Below are positions 52,046-64,000 of a DNA stretch of 64,000 nucleotides, one piece after another. Within the stretch, counting starts at the first letter, position 1. Every line of letters begins with the position of its first letter. This DNA is from Taenia hydatigena (taxonomy: Eukaryota > Platyhelminthes > Cestoda > Cyclophyllidea > Taeniidae): contig JADWOT020000002.1 of assembly GCA_036345935.2 (NCBI GenBank), forward strand, positions 21,702,355-21,766,354. Direction: 5' to 3'. The notes under the pieces were generated by a model, which worked only from the letters and a program-made list of their open reading frames with translations, had not been told where the DNA came from and searched no databases. The position numbers were made by a program, and so were the translations under genes.

Positions 52046-52165
52046 TCAATTTCTTCCGCTTTTTGTGACTTGGCAGCTCCATTCTCCTCTGTCTATGGTG
52101 ATGTGATGGGTTTCAAAGGCATAAAGATTATCATCACGGCTGCAATCTGGGTGTGTTGCTGGGCA
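52046..52165 (-). other. Low-confidence candidate exon with an Ig-like motif
   Basis: Minus-strand frame reads ...RDDNLYAFETHHITIDRGEW then SCQVTKSG before a TGA at 52048-52046. DRGEWSCQV fits the D-x-G-x-[YW]-x-C pattern around the second Cys of an immunoglobulin fold. The upstream bases end in TTGCAG, a possible acceptor, but no good donor follows and no second Ig exon is seen nearby. It may be one exon of a gene to the right of Shaw, or chance. Confidence 0.2.
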
Positions 52166-53449
52166 TTTAGGAAAAGCGAAAATGAATGGAGATCTTAAGT
52201 AAAATTTCAGCATCGTGGAAATGGGCAAAAAGGAATAAAAATCTCCTAAGAGGCAAAAGTAGAGAATTTTCTAGAGATGCATTTATCTCCAGCATTTGAC
52301 AAGAAGCTCTCACAGCAGTTGAAGTAAATTATCTTTTGATCATGAATCGTTAGGCAAGCTTCTGCCGATGTCTTCCATCGTATCCTATGCAGAATCAGGT
52401 TACACTTCAGCAATGACAACATTGGTTCACAAATACTGTCATCAAGTCACCGGTACCAAATGGAAACTGGAATGTTTCTTTGTAATGGAAAGATTTATTT
52501 TGCTGTCCTTATTTTGCCTTTAATATTCACCATCTGATGCTTCAAGTCGTAACGCAAAAAGTATTTACAGATGATTAAAATAGACGACTAAATTACAATC
52601 AAACCAACAAAGAGGTAAAGTACCCATAGAACCTTTCACTCAATCCCTGTTACATCTTTTTAATCGTAGCGTCTGGCATCTCACCTGTCCACAGACCCGA
52701 AAACCAAGAGTTGGTTAATGACTTTACTCTGTAGTTTTAGGATAAATCTTAGAATTTTCAAAAATATTCTACGTAAAGGTGCCATTTTATTTGGCACAAG
52801 GGGTCTGTAGGTGCATAAAAATCTATTTTCAGCGACAAAGGAGTGCTAACCACCGGCCCGCAGATTCTGCTTTGGCGTCTATTCTTTAAGTTTTGCTAAA
52901 TCCTGATTCAAAACGAATTAAATTTGCTTCATGATGTATGATTAACCTCGCAAATTGGCGAAAGCAGTTAAAAGGGAGTCAAAATTTTGCTGCATTTGAT
53001 TTTGCCTTTTCGGGTACATGTGTTAAGGGGAGTACGAATGAAAGACGCGGCGTTTTATGAACCACTAAGACTTTTATTAGGAGGTTGCCGGTCACTCAAT
53101 GCTTTTGATGCTTCCGCAAGTTCGTAATTGCCACTTGCGCCCATATGGTTGTGGTAATGTCAAGTTCGCGGGTATTCATGAACATCGTTAGTAATATTGT
53201 AAAGTTGCCAAACACAGCCCATAATACTCACTGTTTGCTAAAAATTTTCAAAAACCAAGGTTTTTAAAAGGTATTTTCTAAGCTTAAAAAGGAAATGACT
53301 CTATGGTTTAGCAAATATAATATGCTAATTTTACTCTTTTATGAGGCGTCATAGCCAAAGCCGCACTGGATGTTGTCCTATTTTTACAACCTTAACTAGC
53401 TTCTTGACATACAGCTCTCTAATAACTGGGGAAGGTAAATATCCCCAAT

Positions 53450-53560
53450 TGGAGATGTATCAGATGGCATTTCTCCATTACTCATAAAACACGAATTAGC
53501 TAGCGTCGACCCGGCACATTGTGATGTTAATCCGTTACTTCCACCGACTGATTAGATGCA
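53450..53560 (+). repeat. Diverged repeat, partner at 62440-62545
   Basis: TCATAAAACACGAATT (53482-53497) matches 62474-62489 with one mismatch. Flanking similarity continues for about 90 nt, including AGCGTC and a shared CCRACTGA-like end; by eye about 70% overall. A dispersed repeat is likelier than a large duplication, since the other repeat pair nearby is not collinear with it. Confidence 0.4.
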
Positions 53561-55979
53561 TTCTGTTCCAAAGAAATCTACTTTTGCACTAGGTGCCTCG
53601 AGCCGCACTGAGTTAAGTGGGTTTGTGCCAACAGGAACCGCTATTTGGCCGTTAATAGGCAATTTGTGTTAAAAATCGTAATTACAGTCTATGACGCATG
53701 TAAAGCTGAGGTGGTTCATGCTTCATAGAGCGTAAAAAATAATGCGCTAATGCTCCTAATCATCGAATAAAAGGTCAGTCGATTTATTAGTCGATGAGCA
53801 GCTTTCCACTAGTCTGGAACCTTTTTTACCGTAACGACACTTTCATTTACCTGCTTCGCCTTGGGACTTCTACAACTTCCCATTCATAGTTGATTTGGAT
53901 GCATGCTATTTAGTTAAATAACATATCTTAATTTCTTAACACCACCCTTAAAGAGGCTTACCAAATGCTCGTGCAGGTTAGCCTTCTTTAGAATGCCAGA
54001 TCACATCCCTAACGACTTGATGAAGAGTGTAAATTTATCGTCAGGGCCAATAATTCCATTCCAATTACTCCAGATTAAAACGTTTAGTCCTTTGATCTTG
54101 AAAAAAAATATTTACGGGTGCAGTGCTTAATATTCATCTACTTTACAGCATGGAACATACTGTCTATTTGCAGGAGATCTGCTTCCACAAAATTTAGTCC
54201 CTATAGCTTTAGACGACTTCACGCTCATCACATATTTCAAAATAGGAGCACGGTCGAGCACTTAAATGATACCAGCAGGCAACAGTTTTTATATCATACG
54301 CCATGCAAGAAGTTGGTTAAGGAAGACGAAGGAAATCATTCAAGTGTGCTACAATGCCGCGCAAAGGCATCTGAAAGCACTTGCTTTCTTCCATGGGAGG
54401 CACTTTGCTACGCCCGATTAAATTAATGGCTTGTATGATGAGCAGTTGGTTAATAACCAACCTCCTATGAGAATAATTTACAGTAGTTAAGTAGGAATAA
54501 AATATGGCGAGCGCACACAGTCGCACTTTAAAACTAAGAGTAATAACTTTACTAAAAGAACTTTCCTTTGCTTTACTTCATTCCAAGACTCCTGTAGACC
54601 ACATGACTACAACCAATCCTAGCTTAGGTTTTCCTGCATTCATGCATTTTTATAACTTAAAAAATGCAACTAATCTTTTTACTGAATGTAACTTGTTTGC
54701 TTTTTTTGTCTCAAAATTTTAAAGTTTCTAGCCACCTTACAGATGATCATTTTGCATAAGAAAATTGTCACCCTCTGCCAAGAGAATATATGCTTAATAA
54801 AGGGGACAAACTCTTGATTCTAGTACCTGCACATTAATAGTTTCAGAGCATGATCAAAAATCTTTCCTTCCGCTTTGGAGCAAGTGTCATGCCAGCTTCC
54901 AACTTTATCCTCACTTCAACTGTGCAAATAATTACTGTAAGCACATCCACTTTTTGTGCCCCAAGAAACAGGGGGTAAAAAAGCAAGGTGCATGTGCCTG
55001 TAAGGAACATCACGTTGGAATAAATATGCTCTCGGTAGTGTTTCATAGCGGTGCGGTTGTGTACGCATGCTAGCTTCTGACTAACATCCTCATCCGCATA
55101 TCAAAGAGGCAATGAACTGAATGTGGAAGTTTTCCTTCCTTGTCGGCGTGCATAAGCTAGAGATACAAAATGCTTTTTCGTAAGAGCTGGCCTAATGGTC
55201 TCATTCTCCCGTGCCCATGATGTTTCGACTGATGACGAAGTCATGGAAATTGCCACCACACGGTCATCTAAATGTGATGCTTAGAAATCAGAGGAAACAG
55301 ACTAGTGCAGAGATTAAGAGAGCCTTTATTGCACCAAATAACTAAGCAAATGCAAGTTTTTTTTCAAAAGTCAAGACAAAAGCATTTTTGGACGTGTATT
55401 TGCTCTTAAAAGTTAAAGAAATGATACCATTACAATACAAAACATCTGGCATTAGCTTCTGCCAAAATTTAAACTAAGGAATGTACTATATCTGGCAACA
55501 AAGCCCTCAGTGACAATGCTATTTATCCGGGGAAGAAAAGACTCGCATTCATTATGACAGTCGCACTATTCCATTGACACTTTTAAAAGGAACGTTATTT
55601 ATTTATTTAATCGCGGCAAACTCGATTTGAACCACAATAAGCGTACCTTATTACAACGCTGAAAATTTGTTATATCGCCTACTTTTGCTTCCGTTGCTCC
55701 TTTTTGATGGCCAGTCTGAGAGTGGTCGCAAGCCTTATCCAGGGCGTTCCTCGAATCGAATGGAGGAAAACTGGTCGATTTCAAATTTATCATCATGCAA
55801 AGTCATTTAATAATCATGCACAAATATCGCATTCAGAATATCTTGTGCGGTTTCTAGCGAAGCCAGTTGCCAGTAACTGGTTTATTTCTAAGGGAGTTGT
55901 TAACAGCTATTATTTATGTAAATTCACCATAGAATGGACGCACTTCTATTCACCGATTCGACATTTATTATTGTGCGCT

Positions 55980-56190
55980 AGATTACTTCTATTTTATTCT
56001 ATAGTACCGCTATAATTCCATTTTCACCTAAGATGTTCCATTTTTGTCCACTCTAGGATTTATAACTTAAGTCAACGGTCGTAAGAGCTATGCAAAACAG
56101 TTGTGCAACTATCGGGGAAGAGCTTGCGTCGCAAAGTTCTCTGAGACTTGAATTAGTTAGCCCAAATGGCGAAAGCTACTTGTAGCGAAA
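55980..56190 (+). repeat. Diverged direct repeat, partner at 60600-60790
   Basis: AGTACCGCTATAATTCCA at 56003 aligns with AGCACCGCTATAATTCCA at 60623. Similarity then runs through CACCT.AGATG, TTTGTCC.C.CTAGGA and the CTTG.ATTAG.TAG region, roughly 200 nt. Same orientation, about 4.6 kb apart. No coding content or terminal repeats could be defined. Probably an old dispersed element. Confidence 0.65.
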
Positions 56191-57835
56191 AGTATAATAT
56201 TTGATAGCATTTACAAGCCTCTCCACTTTGGCAAAATGGACTGAGATTTCTGAAGTGATGAAATGAAAATATGATTTTCGCATCAAGTAGATAGGCTTTC
56301 AATGAGGTTGAGCCATTCTATACCAGCCTACTTCGCCTCATCACTAGTAGTAAGTGCAGACAGCAGCCACGTTGAGAGCTTTTGATTTAACTCAAGATTG
56401 ATCAAACTGAATTTTGTAATCTAAATCTATGGGATCCGGAAGAACTTAACAATTTGATTTCTTCAACGCTCAACAAACTTTTATTCTCATTATAAATTAA
56501 ATGGATGGTTTGGTTCCTAAATTAATTCATCAAAACAATTCCCTTGGAAAGGCAAGATATTGAGGAAGTTTTGGTACGTCTAATATATAGGCACTACAAC
56601 TGAAAAAAGGTTGTTAGTTAAGTAAAACTGCCAAAACTCTGTATGGCATATGTTGACGCACATTGCAATTGACAGTTATCACAGTCATTTTTCCAAGTTG
56701 ACACGAAAAGCATGCACAATTTTGCACCTTTATCCGCTTTCTAGAGATTGGTCATCTGAAACCTAAAATAATTAGTAATCGTGGCCCGGAGAATGGCGAC
56801 AGGTTAAAGAGGATAAGCTGGACAACATTATCCTTCTATCGCAAGCATAAGTTCAACTGTAGTTCAACGTTGCCTTTTGAATCCTGAAGGTTCCCTTTAT
56901 CCTATAATGCTTAGACCTCCTAGAGACTGAGTGAGTTCAAATCTTTTAAGGCTGAAAACCCATTTGAGCGAGTTTTTGGATGGTACCGAGTAAAAAGCTA
57001 GCCTTCAGCCGTAGTAACTATGTGTCAGCCAGCAAGCGATTCAAAGAATGATTTTTGAATCCGTCGTCTCTTAATAAGGAGATAGGCCTAGTTGTGCGGC
57101 AGTCTAAACGGCTCTCTATTCGCCGCCTTTGCTATACTTGGCTGGAAGTTTCCTAAAAGACATTCTTAAAATGTAGGCGAAAAGGGAACAATTAATTGGA
57201 TTTTGTTTGTAAGCTAAAGCATTCCTGACCGTTCCTTTTAAAAATAGTTAAAGTTCGTCTTTTAAAAAACAAGCATTTTCTAAGTACGAATTTCATGACA
57301 AAATAAATACTATCGGCCCTTGAGGAAGGAACTTACTCTTAACACGCATGATTCCGGGTTCACGGTACCCTATTTATCATTACCCAACCAAATATGTGCC
57401 CATGCATCCCGTCCATTCATCAGTAGAGTTGAGATACTAAGGTAAAAACAGAAAAATTGGTTCTATTGCATCTTTTATCATCTAATTTTGGATTCCAAAG
57501 ATCCTTTTTTGGTGAAATCCTATCCGAAATGTGGTTTAAATCACATCCCTTTCTCCAAACACCTCACAGACAACCTAAATTACATCCTTTAATGTCTGTA
57601 ATCTCAATCCTAAGGATATTCTGATGAATCTTGTGTAGTAATGGCTTTAAACATGTAGGAATGGACGTGTAAAGTAGTCTCTACATGCATCAATGTTTTC
57701 GGATAAGCTGGCCACTTCAAAATTAATTTTACTCGCTTTCATTATTTGGTACATCTTTCAGGACGTTTTCTTTGAATTAATGTCCGCCATTTGTGCTTCC
57801 AGACCTATAAGACCCCTTTCTAACCTCACACGCGG

Positions 57836-58030
57836 TTAATGGTTTACCACGGTATACACATCACTGTCACATGAGGGCACGGCAGTCTTGTTCTGCAAAG
57901 TATATGCCACGGAAAAGGGGCGGAGAGGACTCATTGACTTGGTGCCAAAGTTAGGGAGCGGAGCTTCGTCTCGAAATTTATTGAACAAAGTATAACCTTG
58001 TGTAATTTTTTCACAGATCGGAGAATCCCT
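57836..58030 (-). other. Low-confidence open frame in a GC-richer island
   Basis: The minus strand is open for 64 codons between stops, with no ATG at its start: ...TQGYTLFNKFRDEAPLPNFG, then TKSMSPLRPFSVAYTLQNKT, ending VVNH before TAA at 57838-57836. The island (about 57780-57970) is GC-richer than its surroundings. No family is recognised. It may be an exon or a fragment of a mobile element. Its GC content is the main reason to list it. Confidence 0.2.
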
Positions 58031-60599
58031 TTACTACTAAGAGATTTTTTATTCTAAATCACGTGCCGCTGTACTTTAGTTAATGCGTATTAGTGTTTGC
58101 CTGCCTGGATTTGTCAAACTTGAGGTAACCCAGTCAAAAAAAATAAGTTCCATGACATTAAAATATACTTTCCCAGATTTATTTACGTTATATGCCTTTT
58201 AAAAATGTTTGAAAATGAGCTTTTATTAGGATAAAATAAGGCAACTTGAGAAGCAACTAGTCAGGAAAGTCTTTCTACCAATTGCTATCAAATCGTTGTG
58301 ACCACGTCGTCAAGTATTTGCTCTGCTCGCAGGCTCGAACATTATGGTTCTTTTTAACTTTCGACCTACGTATCTGTCCTAGAATTTAAAAGGTAATCTC
58401 CATTTGCAATTCTAAAACCATTGACCCTTCAAGTATCCCTTTATTGAGCAAAAATGGCCCGCAAAAGCATCAAAGAAGCTTATTTTTGAAAGTTGAGGAA
58501 AACTAAAGTCAACTTCACCTCAATTCATTGATAGCACAAGGCTAGCACCATGCCAAAGGAGTAAAAAGAGACTAAAGACTGTATATATTGACTTTTTACT
58601 TTCCAGGCTTACGCTTCAAAGTAGATATGAATGAAGAGTGTTGTTTGAGTTGTCGAATCTCTAAAAACTAAATTGTCTTAGTTCACTGAAGCTTTCGATA
58701 ATTTAGCATTTTCAGGAGAATATGCTGAAATATCTGGTTATTTGTAGAAGCAAGTAGATGATATTCTTTAGTTATTAGATCGAAAAGTATAGGAATATGA
58801 CATTTCACCACTAGGGCAATCTTTAAAGCTACCTGCATGCAACAAGGCTATTCTGTTTTTTTACTCATACTCTCAACACGCAGCATTTGCCTCAACTTTA
58901 AATCCGCGATAATCCTTTCGACTTGCACCTGTTTAATGCCTAGAAAAGATGGTTACATGGCGAATTTGAAGACAATTTTTGATCAAACTGCACTTCCCCG
59001 AGGCTACTTTCAGTGAAAACCTTTACAAATTTGAAAACTGGCTGATTTAGACGTAAACCACTGGATTGGCTCCCGTGGTTAGAATGGTTCGCGACGCAGC
59101 TTACAAAATATTGACGCGAGTTTGTACGCATTACGAACGGCAAAACGTCCTCATAGAAATGTGATACAGAAATAAATTAATCACTGCAGTAGAGTGTTTA
59201 GGTCAAAACGCTTACCAGGCATCCGTATAGCATTAAAAAGTGCCACTTGCAAGCTACTTGTCTCCTTAAAAACTATAGCTTTTGGGAACTCTGCATGCAA
59301 TCACACATACGGTAATCTAAAACCGTTCAAAAATATAAATGAATGCAAGCAGCAAATGCTACAGTCTGTAGCTGTTTTTAATATAACGCTATGGGAGAAT
59401 TTGGTCGACAGATGTATCGAAGGGAACTACCTACTATTGCATTATGTAGTTGACTGCCATAGAAATGACTTTACTAACTCGCTTAAATAACCTAGGCGAT
59501 GAAATGTTAGGCATGCAATTTTGTACATGACCGCTACAAAATTCGGACTAACAAGGTATTCATACTCTACTCATCTTCTCAACCAAGTCATATCTTATAT
59601 ATTTTTGTATCAAAACGCACTACCATGGTTCACTCTTCTTTTTAGTGGCAATCAGCGTGGACGGTCGGCAATTTTGATTGCTCTGCATTTGTCACACCGC
59701 AAATTTTTTGCGATCACTTCACAGTCAACAATGACGCAAAAAGGATACCGCTTTAACATCCTTAAAGCAAATAAAAGTGCCAGGGTAAAAGACTTCGTGG
59801 CTGCCGCAAATGTATATAACTGCATACTATTAAATCTAGGGTACAGCATAACAACCTTCCCTCCTCTTTACGGCACGTGCACTGCATACTTTGAAAGAAA
59901 AATCTTCTGACAAGGCGAAAGGGGCATTTTATGAGATCAAAGGCACATTCGCTATTTGACAAGAACCCTTTTCAGCTTTGGTTGCAATTTAGCTTTGGAA
60001 TAAAAGGCACCAGGTAAGCTGAGGGCAGAGGCATCTGCATATTCAAACACCTAAAGGAATAGAGCTGGCTGGGATCAACTTGAAAAAAAACAACATGGTC
60101 GGTAACAATACCTTTAGTTCTGGGTGTCTTAAATCACCTAAATAGAGTAAGATGTAAGAGATCCCTCGTTGTTTCAAAGGCAAATTTAATAAGATTACTG
60201 CTTGATAAGATTGGTATCTTACGAGAGTTTTATAACTCAAATGCAACCATCGTTCTACAAATAGTGATTCGGCGGGTCTTCTAACGATCCTGTAACAATG
60301 TTATACCACTTATTTTACTCTCCAGGTATCATTTTTGCAATGCACAGCGGTAAAGACTGACTGCATGCCTAATCAAGATCGCCTTTCAAATCAAAATAAG
60401 GCGATTTATGGCTACGTTGCACTCACCAGTCTTTTAAACTAACTGGTAATAGCACGCAGTTATTATTCATTGAAAGTCTCGTGCATTTTCTCGCATAGTT
60501 AGTTGCGATTGCTTAGTGAATGTTGCAGGAGTTTGTAAATCGTCGTGCTCTATAGACATTCGCTATAGGACACCTCGGCGTCTGTCCTCTAACGTGTTT

Positions 60600-60790
60600 C
60601 GGACTTCTTTCCTCTTATTTCGTAGCACCGCTATAATTCCATGTGCACCTGAGATGTGTTATGTTTGTCCGCCCTAGGAGTTCAAGCTTGAAGCATTTGT
60701 GCAGCAATCAAAGGAAAATTTGCATCATAAAGATCTCCGGAACTTGGATTAGCTAGTCTGAAAGGTAAAAACTGTTTGTAATGGACAGCA
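60600..60790 (+). repeat. Diverged direct repeat, partner at 55980-56190
   Basis: Second copy of the approximately 200-nt repeat described at 55980. The matches thin out after the GGATTAGCTAGTC stretch near 60750. Confidence 0.65.
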
Positions 60791-62400
60791 TAAGAATTGA
60801 TAACCTTGACAAATTCCTTCCGGGCTATGTGAATTGCGTGGAAAGAAAATGTTATGAGATTCCATTGTACTACAATGACTGTTTACAGATTCCATCTACT
60901 GCAGTTTAGTTAGGATTATTAAGACAGGAAGCATTTAAAATGCGCTATTGTTATAATCATATCTTCCATACTGTCTGCAAGGTAATAAGAAGATGCAGAA
61001 AATAAGTACAAGGACGCACCTGAGCTAGTCTACCTTCAGTTATAGCATTTTAGGGGCTGATCAATGTCACTTTGGTAGAGTAGGTAGAGTAAACTTTTAG
61101 ATGCTTTTATGAGAAAGCGCTTTCCTCATTCCACGAAATGATATATCCACCTATGAAATGGTTTGCACTTCGAAAGAATTGGCACAAGAAACGAGAAGAA
61201 AAGATCCAAACAAGAGAAAACGGGCATGTCTCTTTATCCCTAGTTTTATTTTTGTGCCCACCTCTTATTAAGGCTCTCACCTATCCTTTGCATTTAGCAT
61301 CCATATGGCTAGCAGATTGCACAATTCTGAAGCTAACTCCCCGTCTTCAATCACCCATTGCCTGGCAGCAGGTTACACTTATAGCGCTGGCAACAACGGT
61401 TCATAAATGCTGTAATGAGATTAAAGATGCTCATTACAGACCGTTTTCCGACAAAATGTGCTTTTTTGTACATAACTGTTCCACTTTTTTATACTTCCAG
61501 TCCCATTTTCTAACACAAGTTAAACCTCAGAGACACGATCATTAAGAGATTTTAGCACAATTTTAAAGGTAAGCACCATTTCAAAGCATAAAATCAAGCA
61601 GTTAAAGGAGCAAAGTGTCCAAGAAATCCAGATAATCCCTGTAAAATTAGTTTGACCGTCTCGTGTGCCATCTCTTTATGTTTCGGCTCAGACCACCACA
61701 TTAATTCCCAAAGTTAACCATGTCAATGACTTGCAATTTAAAAAAAAAACAGTCAAAGGCTTTGAATTACTCACTCGTGGAATGCCTTCTTATTAAATAT
61801 AGGTATTATTAGGATATAGAAAACCTATTTTTGAATATAAATATGTGTTGAAATCTATTCTACGGTTTAAGTCTAAATTTCGCTGCCAATGCTTTGAAAT
61901 ATGGACTTACTCGGCCGTGAGTGGAAAGATTTGCCTCATAAATGGACGTAAAATTAACAGAAGATAAGAGAATGCGACACTTATCCTTGCCTTGAAAGCG
62001 AATGCATTTGGAGGATTATGACTGAATGGCGATCTTTCTGCTTGAGTTATCAACTCTTTCATGATAAAATTGCCCGTTAACCAATGCTTTTTATGCCTCC
62101 AATTTCGATAATGTCAACTATGTAAGCAATCGCGTATATCATCTGCCACATTTTAAAAGGTATTTAGTTTAACTTGGAGTACTCAATATTAGCTAAAAAT
62201 GTCAAGAATAAAATAATTAAGCTAAATAGATGCTTACTTATGTTTTTAAATAAAGAGATAGAAAGAGGGTCAGGAACTGACTCAACGCCCATGTAACAAA
62301 CAAATTCTTTTAAATGCATCCTTGCATACAAATCAACAGGCATCCATATCAGTGTTGCCACTGTTGTTGTCTTAATTTCATATTTACTTCCATCTTTCAG

Positions 62401-62544
62401 GCAAACTACTGTCCAGCGTCTTTGAAGGATGGCTACTCGCACTTAAAGATGCATTATTTCGACTTCACTTCATTCATAAAGCACGAATTCTGCAAGCGTC
62501 AGCATGACACTTTGTACCATGCGTTTGTGCTCCCAACTGAGTGA
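62401..62544 (+). other. Candidate 3' exon, also the partner of the 53.45 kb repeat
   Basis: A pyrimidine-rich tract ending CATCTTTCAG at 62400 precedes an open stretch of 47 codons to TGA (ANYCPASLKDGYSHLKMHYF..., ending VLPTE). Codon use looks plausible, but no family is recognised and no upstream exon can be tied to it. The related copy at 53.5 kb keeps IKHE and the end LPPTD before a stop in the same alignment, so the repeat may derive from coding sequence. Could equally be a non-coding repeat with a chance open frame. Confidence 0.2.
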
Positions 62545-64000
62545 CCAGGTGTGGTCCTTCCCGAGGAATATTTTTATAAGCCATAAAGCTCGAGTTGTAT
62601 CAAATGTAGTAAACGGGTCTCAATTGAAATTGTTACCTAGCCGACATCCGTCAAGTTATATTTAACAAATGTGGCTACACTACTAAACGCACATCCACAC
62701 AAACAGATCAAGCATAGTCTAGTGGAGATTAAGCGATGGGTGCTATGAGGAGCGTAGAGATGAAGGCAATTCAATGGTTTAAAAATCGTCCATTAAATGC
62801 TCTTAATTCTTGACCGCTGAACTGGAAGACATTTTTAATCACATCTCTTAACATCTCTTAAGTACTCTCTAGCCCATTATTTAAAATAAAAATCTTTTCT
62901 GAGACTATTTTAAATGAAAATTTATGATACTTTCCTTTTTAATTGATATGTGTCAAAAATATTTAGCCCGACTCTCGTGAATGAATCGTAGAGCCTCTTA
63001 TAAAATTTTTCACCGATTCTGAGTTGTTCAATGGGACCTATCTGTGATGGAGTGTAAAATTCTTTGGTTTATAGCAATATCCTAGACCATGGCACCTATG
63101 ACGCGATTGCTTTTTGCAAAATACATATCTCTAGTTCGCGAACTGTTTGTCTATATGGACGTTTGCCACACAACCGTAGATGGTTCTACATCTATTCACT
63201 CGTTCGGGTATTCAATCATTCACACGTTAAGATGAACACAATCTGTACATGCTACTGCTTGCAGCTGTTTTGGTAATGCGTTATGCAAGAAGTTAATTTA
63301 AAAAGATAGAAAATTGTCACTGCTTTAGTGCAAAAAAACATTATCAGTGAAATTTTGGGAGGATTCAGTAACGTTTTGAGCCTCCTCTAAAGGCAAAAGA
63401 AGGCAAATATTCTACCGGAATATGTGTATTTGGCAAAAGAAAGGGTTGAGACTACTGGCTAGCTCACTCGTCAAAAGTAATATAGTCAACCGAGACACCA
63501 TGGGCGAGACCAGGAATCAAGCAAACAACAAAGTGAATCGCAAGTTTTGCTCTGATAATCATTTTGGCCGTAGGATGGGTCACGCTAATCGATTAGAATC
63601 AGCTTCAAAGAGTGTGTAGTAAGTGTTTGGCAAATAGTCTGCTCTATACTTCACTACGAAGAAAATTTTCACTATAATTGTAGGGATTTTACTAAAATAG
63701 CAAGCACACAATTTTGACGAGAAGGCTGCACCGCTTTAACAGTGTCTTAGTCTCAATTCACGACGCAATGGGCAAGCTGTAGACACATACATAATCTTCT
63801 GTAGGCATTTAAAAGCTAGGATAAAACTTATAAATACAACACTGTTAGAAAGTCTTTAGTACTAATGCCCTTAATCCATGCAAATGGGATCGTATCCTTT
63901 AAAATACAGAAAATATTAAAAATAAGGGCCATTTTAATTATGCCGTTTTATGGCATTAACATTGTAATGCAGGACTTGTCTTGTTTAAATTAAGAAAGTT

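Larger units (their letters stand above)
58031..64000. other. Right end of the window: no supported gene
   Basis: The longest open frames (59521-59910, 129 codons; 61138-61545, 135 codons, both plus strand) show no domain, no initiation context of note and no linked exons. They are near what AT-rich random sequence gives. The only structured content is the repeat copy at 60600-60790 and the candidate exon at 62401-62544. Confidence 0.45.

Noticed and set aside
59521..59910. 129-codon plus-strand frame
   Set aside because: No recognisable family and no linked exons. Overlapping frames on the other strand are equally open.
61138..61545. Longest plus-strand frame outside the channel gene (135 codons)
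   Set aside because: No domain or splice context; the length is within reach of chance in 64 kb of this composition.
1..64000. CRISPR arrays, bacterial operons, tRNA or rRNA genes, intact transposons
   Set aside because: No regularly spaced repeats, ribosome-binding-site-led gene trains, tRNA B-box with matching acceptor stems, or transposase/reverse-transcriptase motifs were seen on either strand.

Overview
The window is AT-rich (about 60% by eye), intron-rich animal DNA. It carries one gene that can be recognised with confidence: a Shaw-type (Kv3/KCNC-class) voltage-gated potassium channel on the minus strand, spread over about 31.6 kb (43987 down to 12354). Large introns, loose AT-rich intergenic DNA and a protein closest in style to invertebrate Shaw channels indicate an invertebrate. 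A parasitic flatworm, possibly a tapeworm, is my guess, but nothing in the window proves it.

Layout of the gene, read right to left: exon 1 (43987-43637) encodes most of the T1 tetramerisation domain. Exon 2 (28921-28694) completes T1 and the T1-S1 linker. Exon 3 (22177-21457) encodes S1 to the selectivity filter TVGYGD. Exon 4 (15271-14976) encodes S6 with the PVP hinge and a basic C-terminal segment. Joining these at GT/AG sites gives an uninterrupted 531-residue channel. A fifth exon (12514-12354) is proposed. It has a good acceptor, matches the phase of a cryptic donor just before the exon 4 stop, encodes an acidic tail, and is followed by its own AATAAA. The locus would then make two C-termini (531 or 579 residues).

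The most notable feature is a diverged direct duplication, about 40 kb apart. Exon 1 plus about 4 kb of its upstream flank (43.63-47.87 kb) is repeated in the same order and orientation at 3.55-7.97 kb, downstream of the gene's 3' end. The T1 exon in the left copy is broken: no start codon, a net loss of about 13 nt that shifts the frame, a zinc-ligand Cys changed to Arg, and a GC instead of a GT donor. This is what a decayed head-to-tail tandem copy of a Shaw gene would look like, with any further exons lying left of the window. A possible, weaker relic of the pore exon sits in intron 3 at 17.5-17.7 kb.

The remainder (0-3.5 kb, 8-12 kb, the introns, and 48-64 kb) is mostly non-coding as far as I can see. 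It contains two pairs of diverged repeats (55.98/60.60 kb and 53.45/62.40 kb), two short perfect hairpins, and a few low-confidence candidate exons (52.05, 57.84 and 62.40 kb). I found no tRNA, rRNA, CRISPR array, intact transposon, or new multi-gene system.
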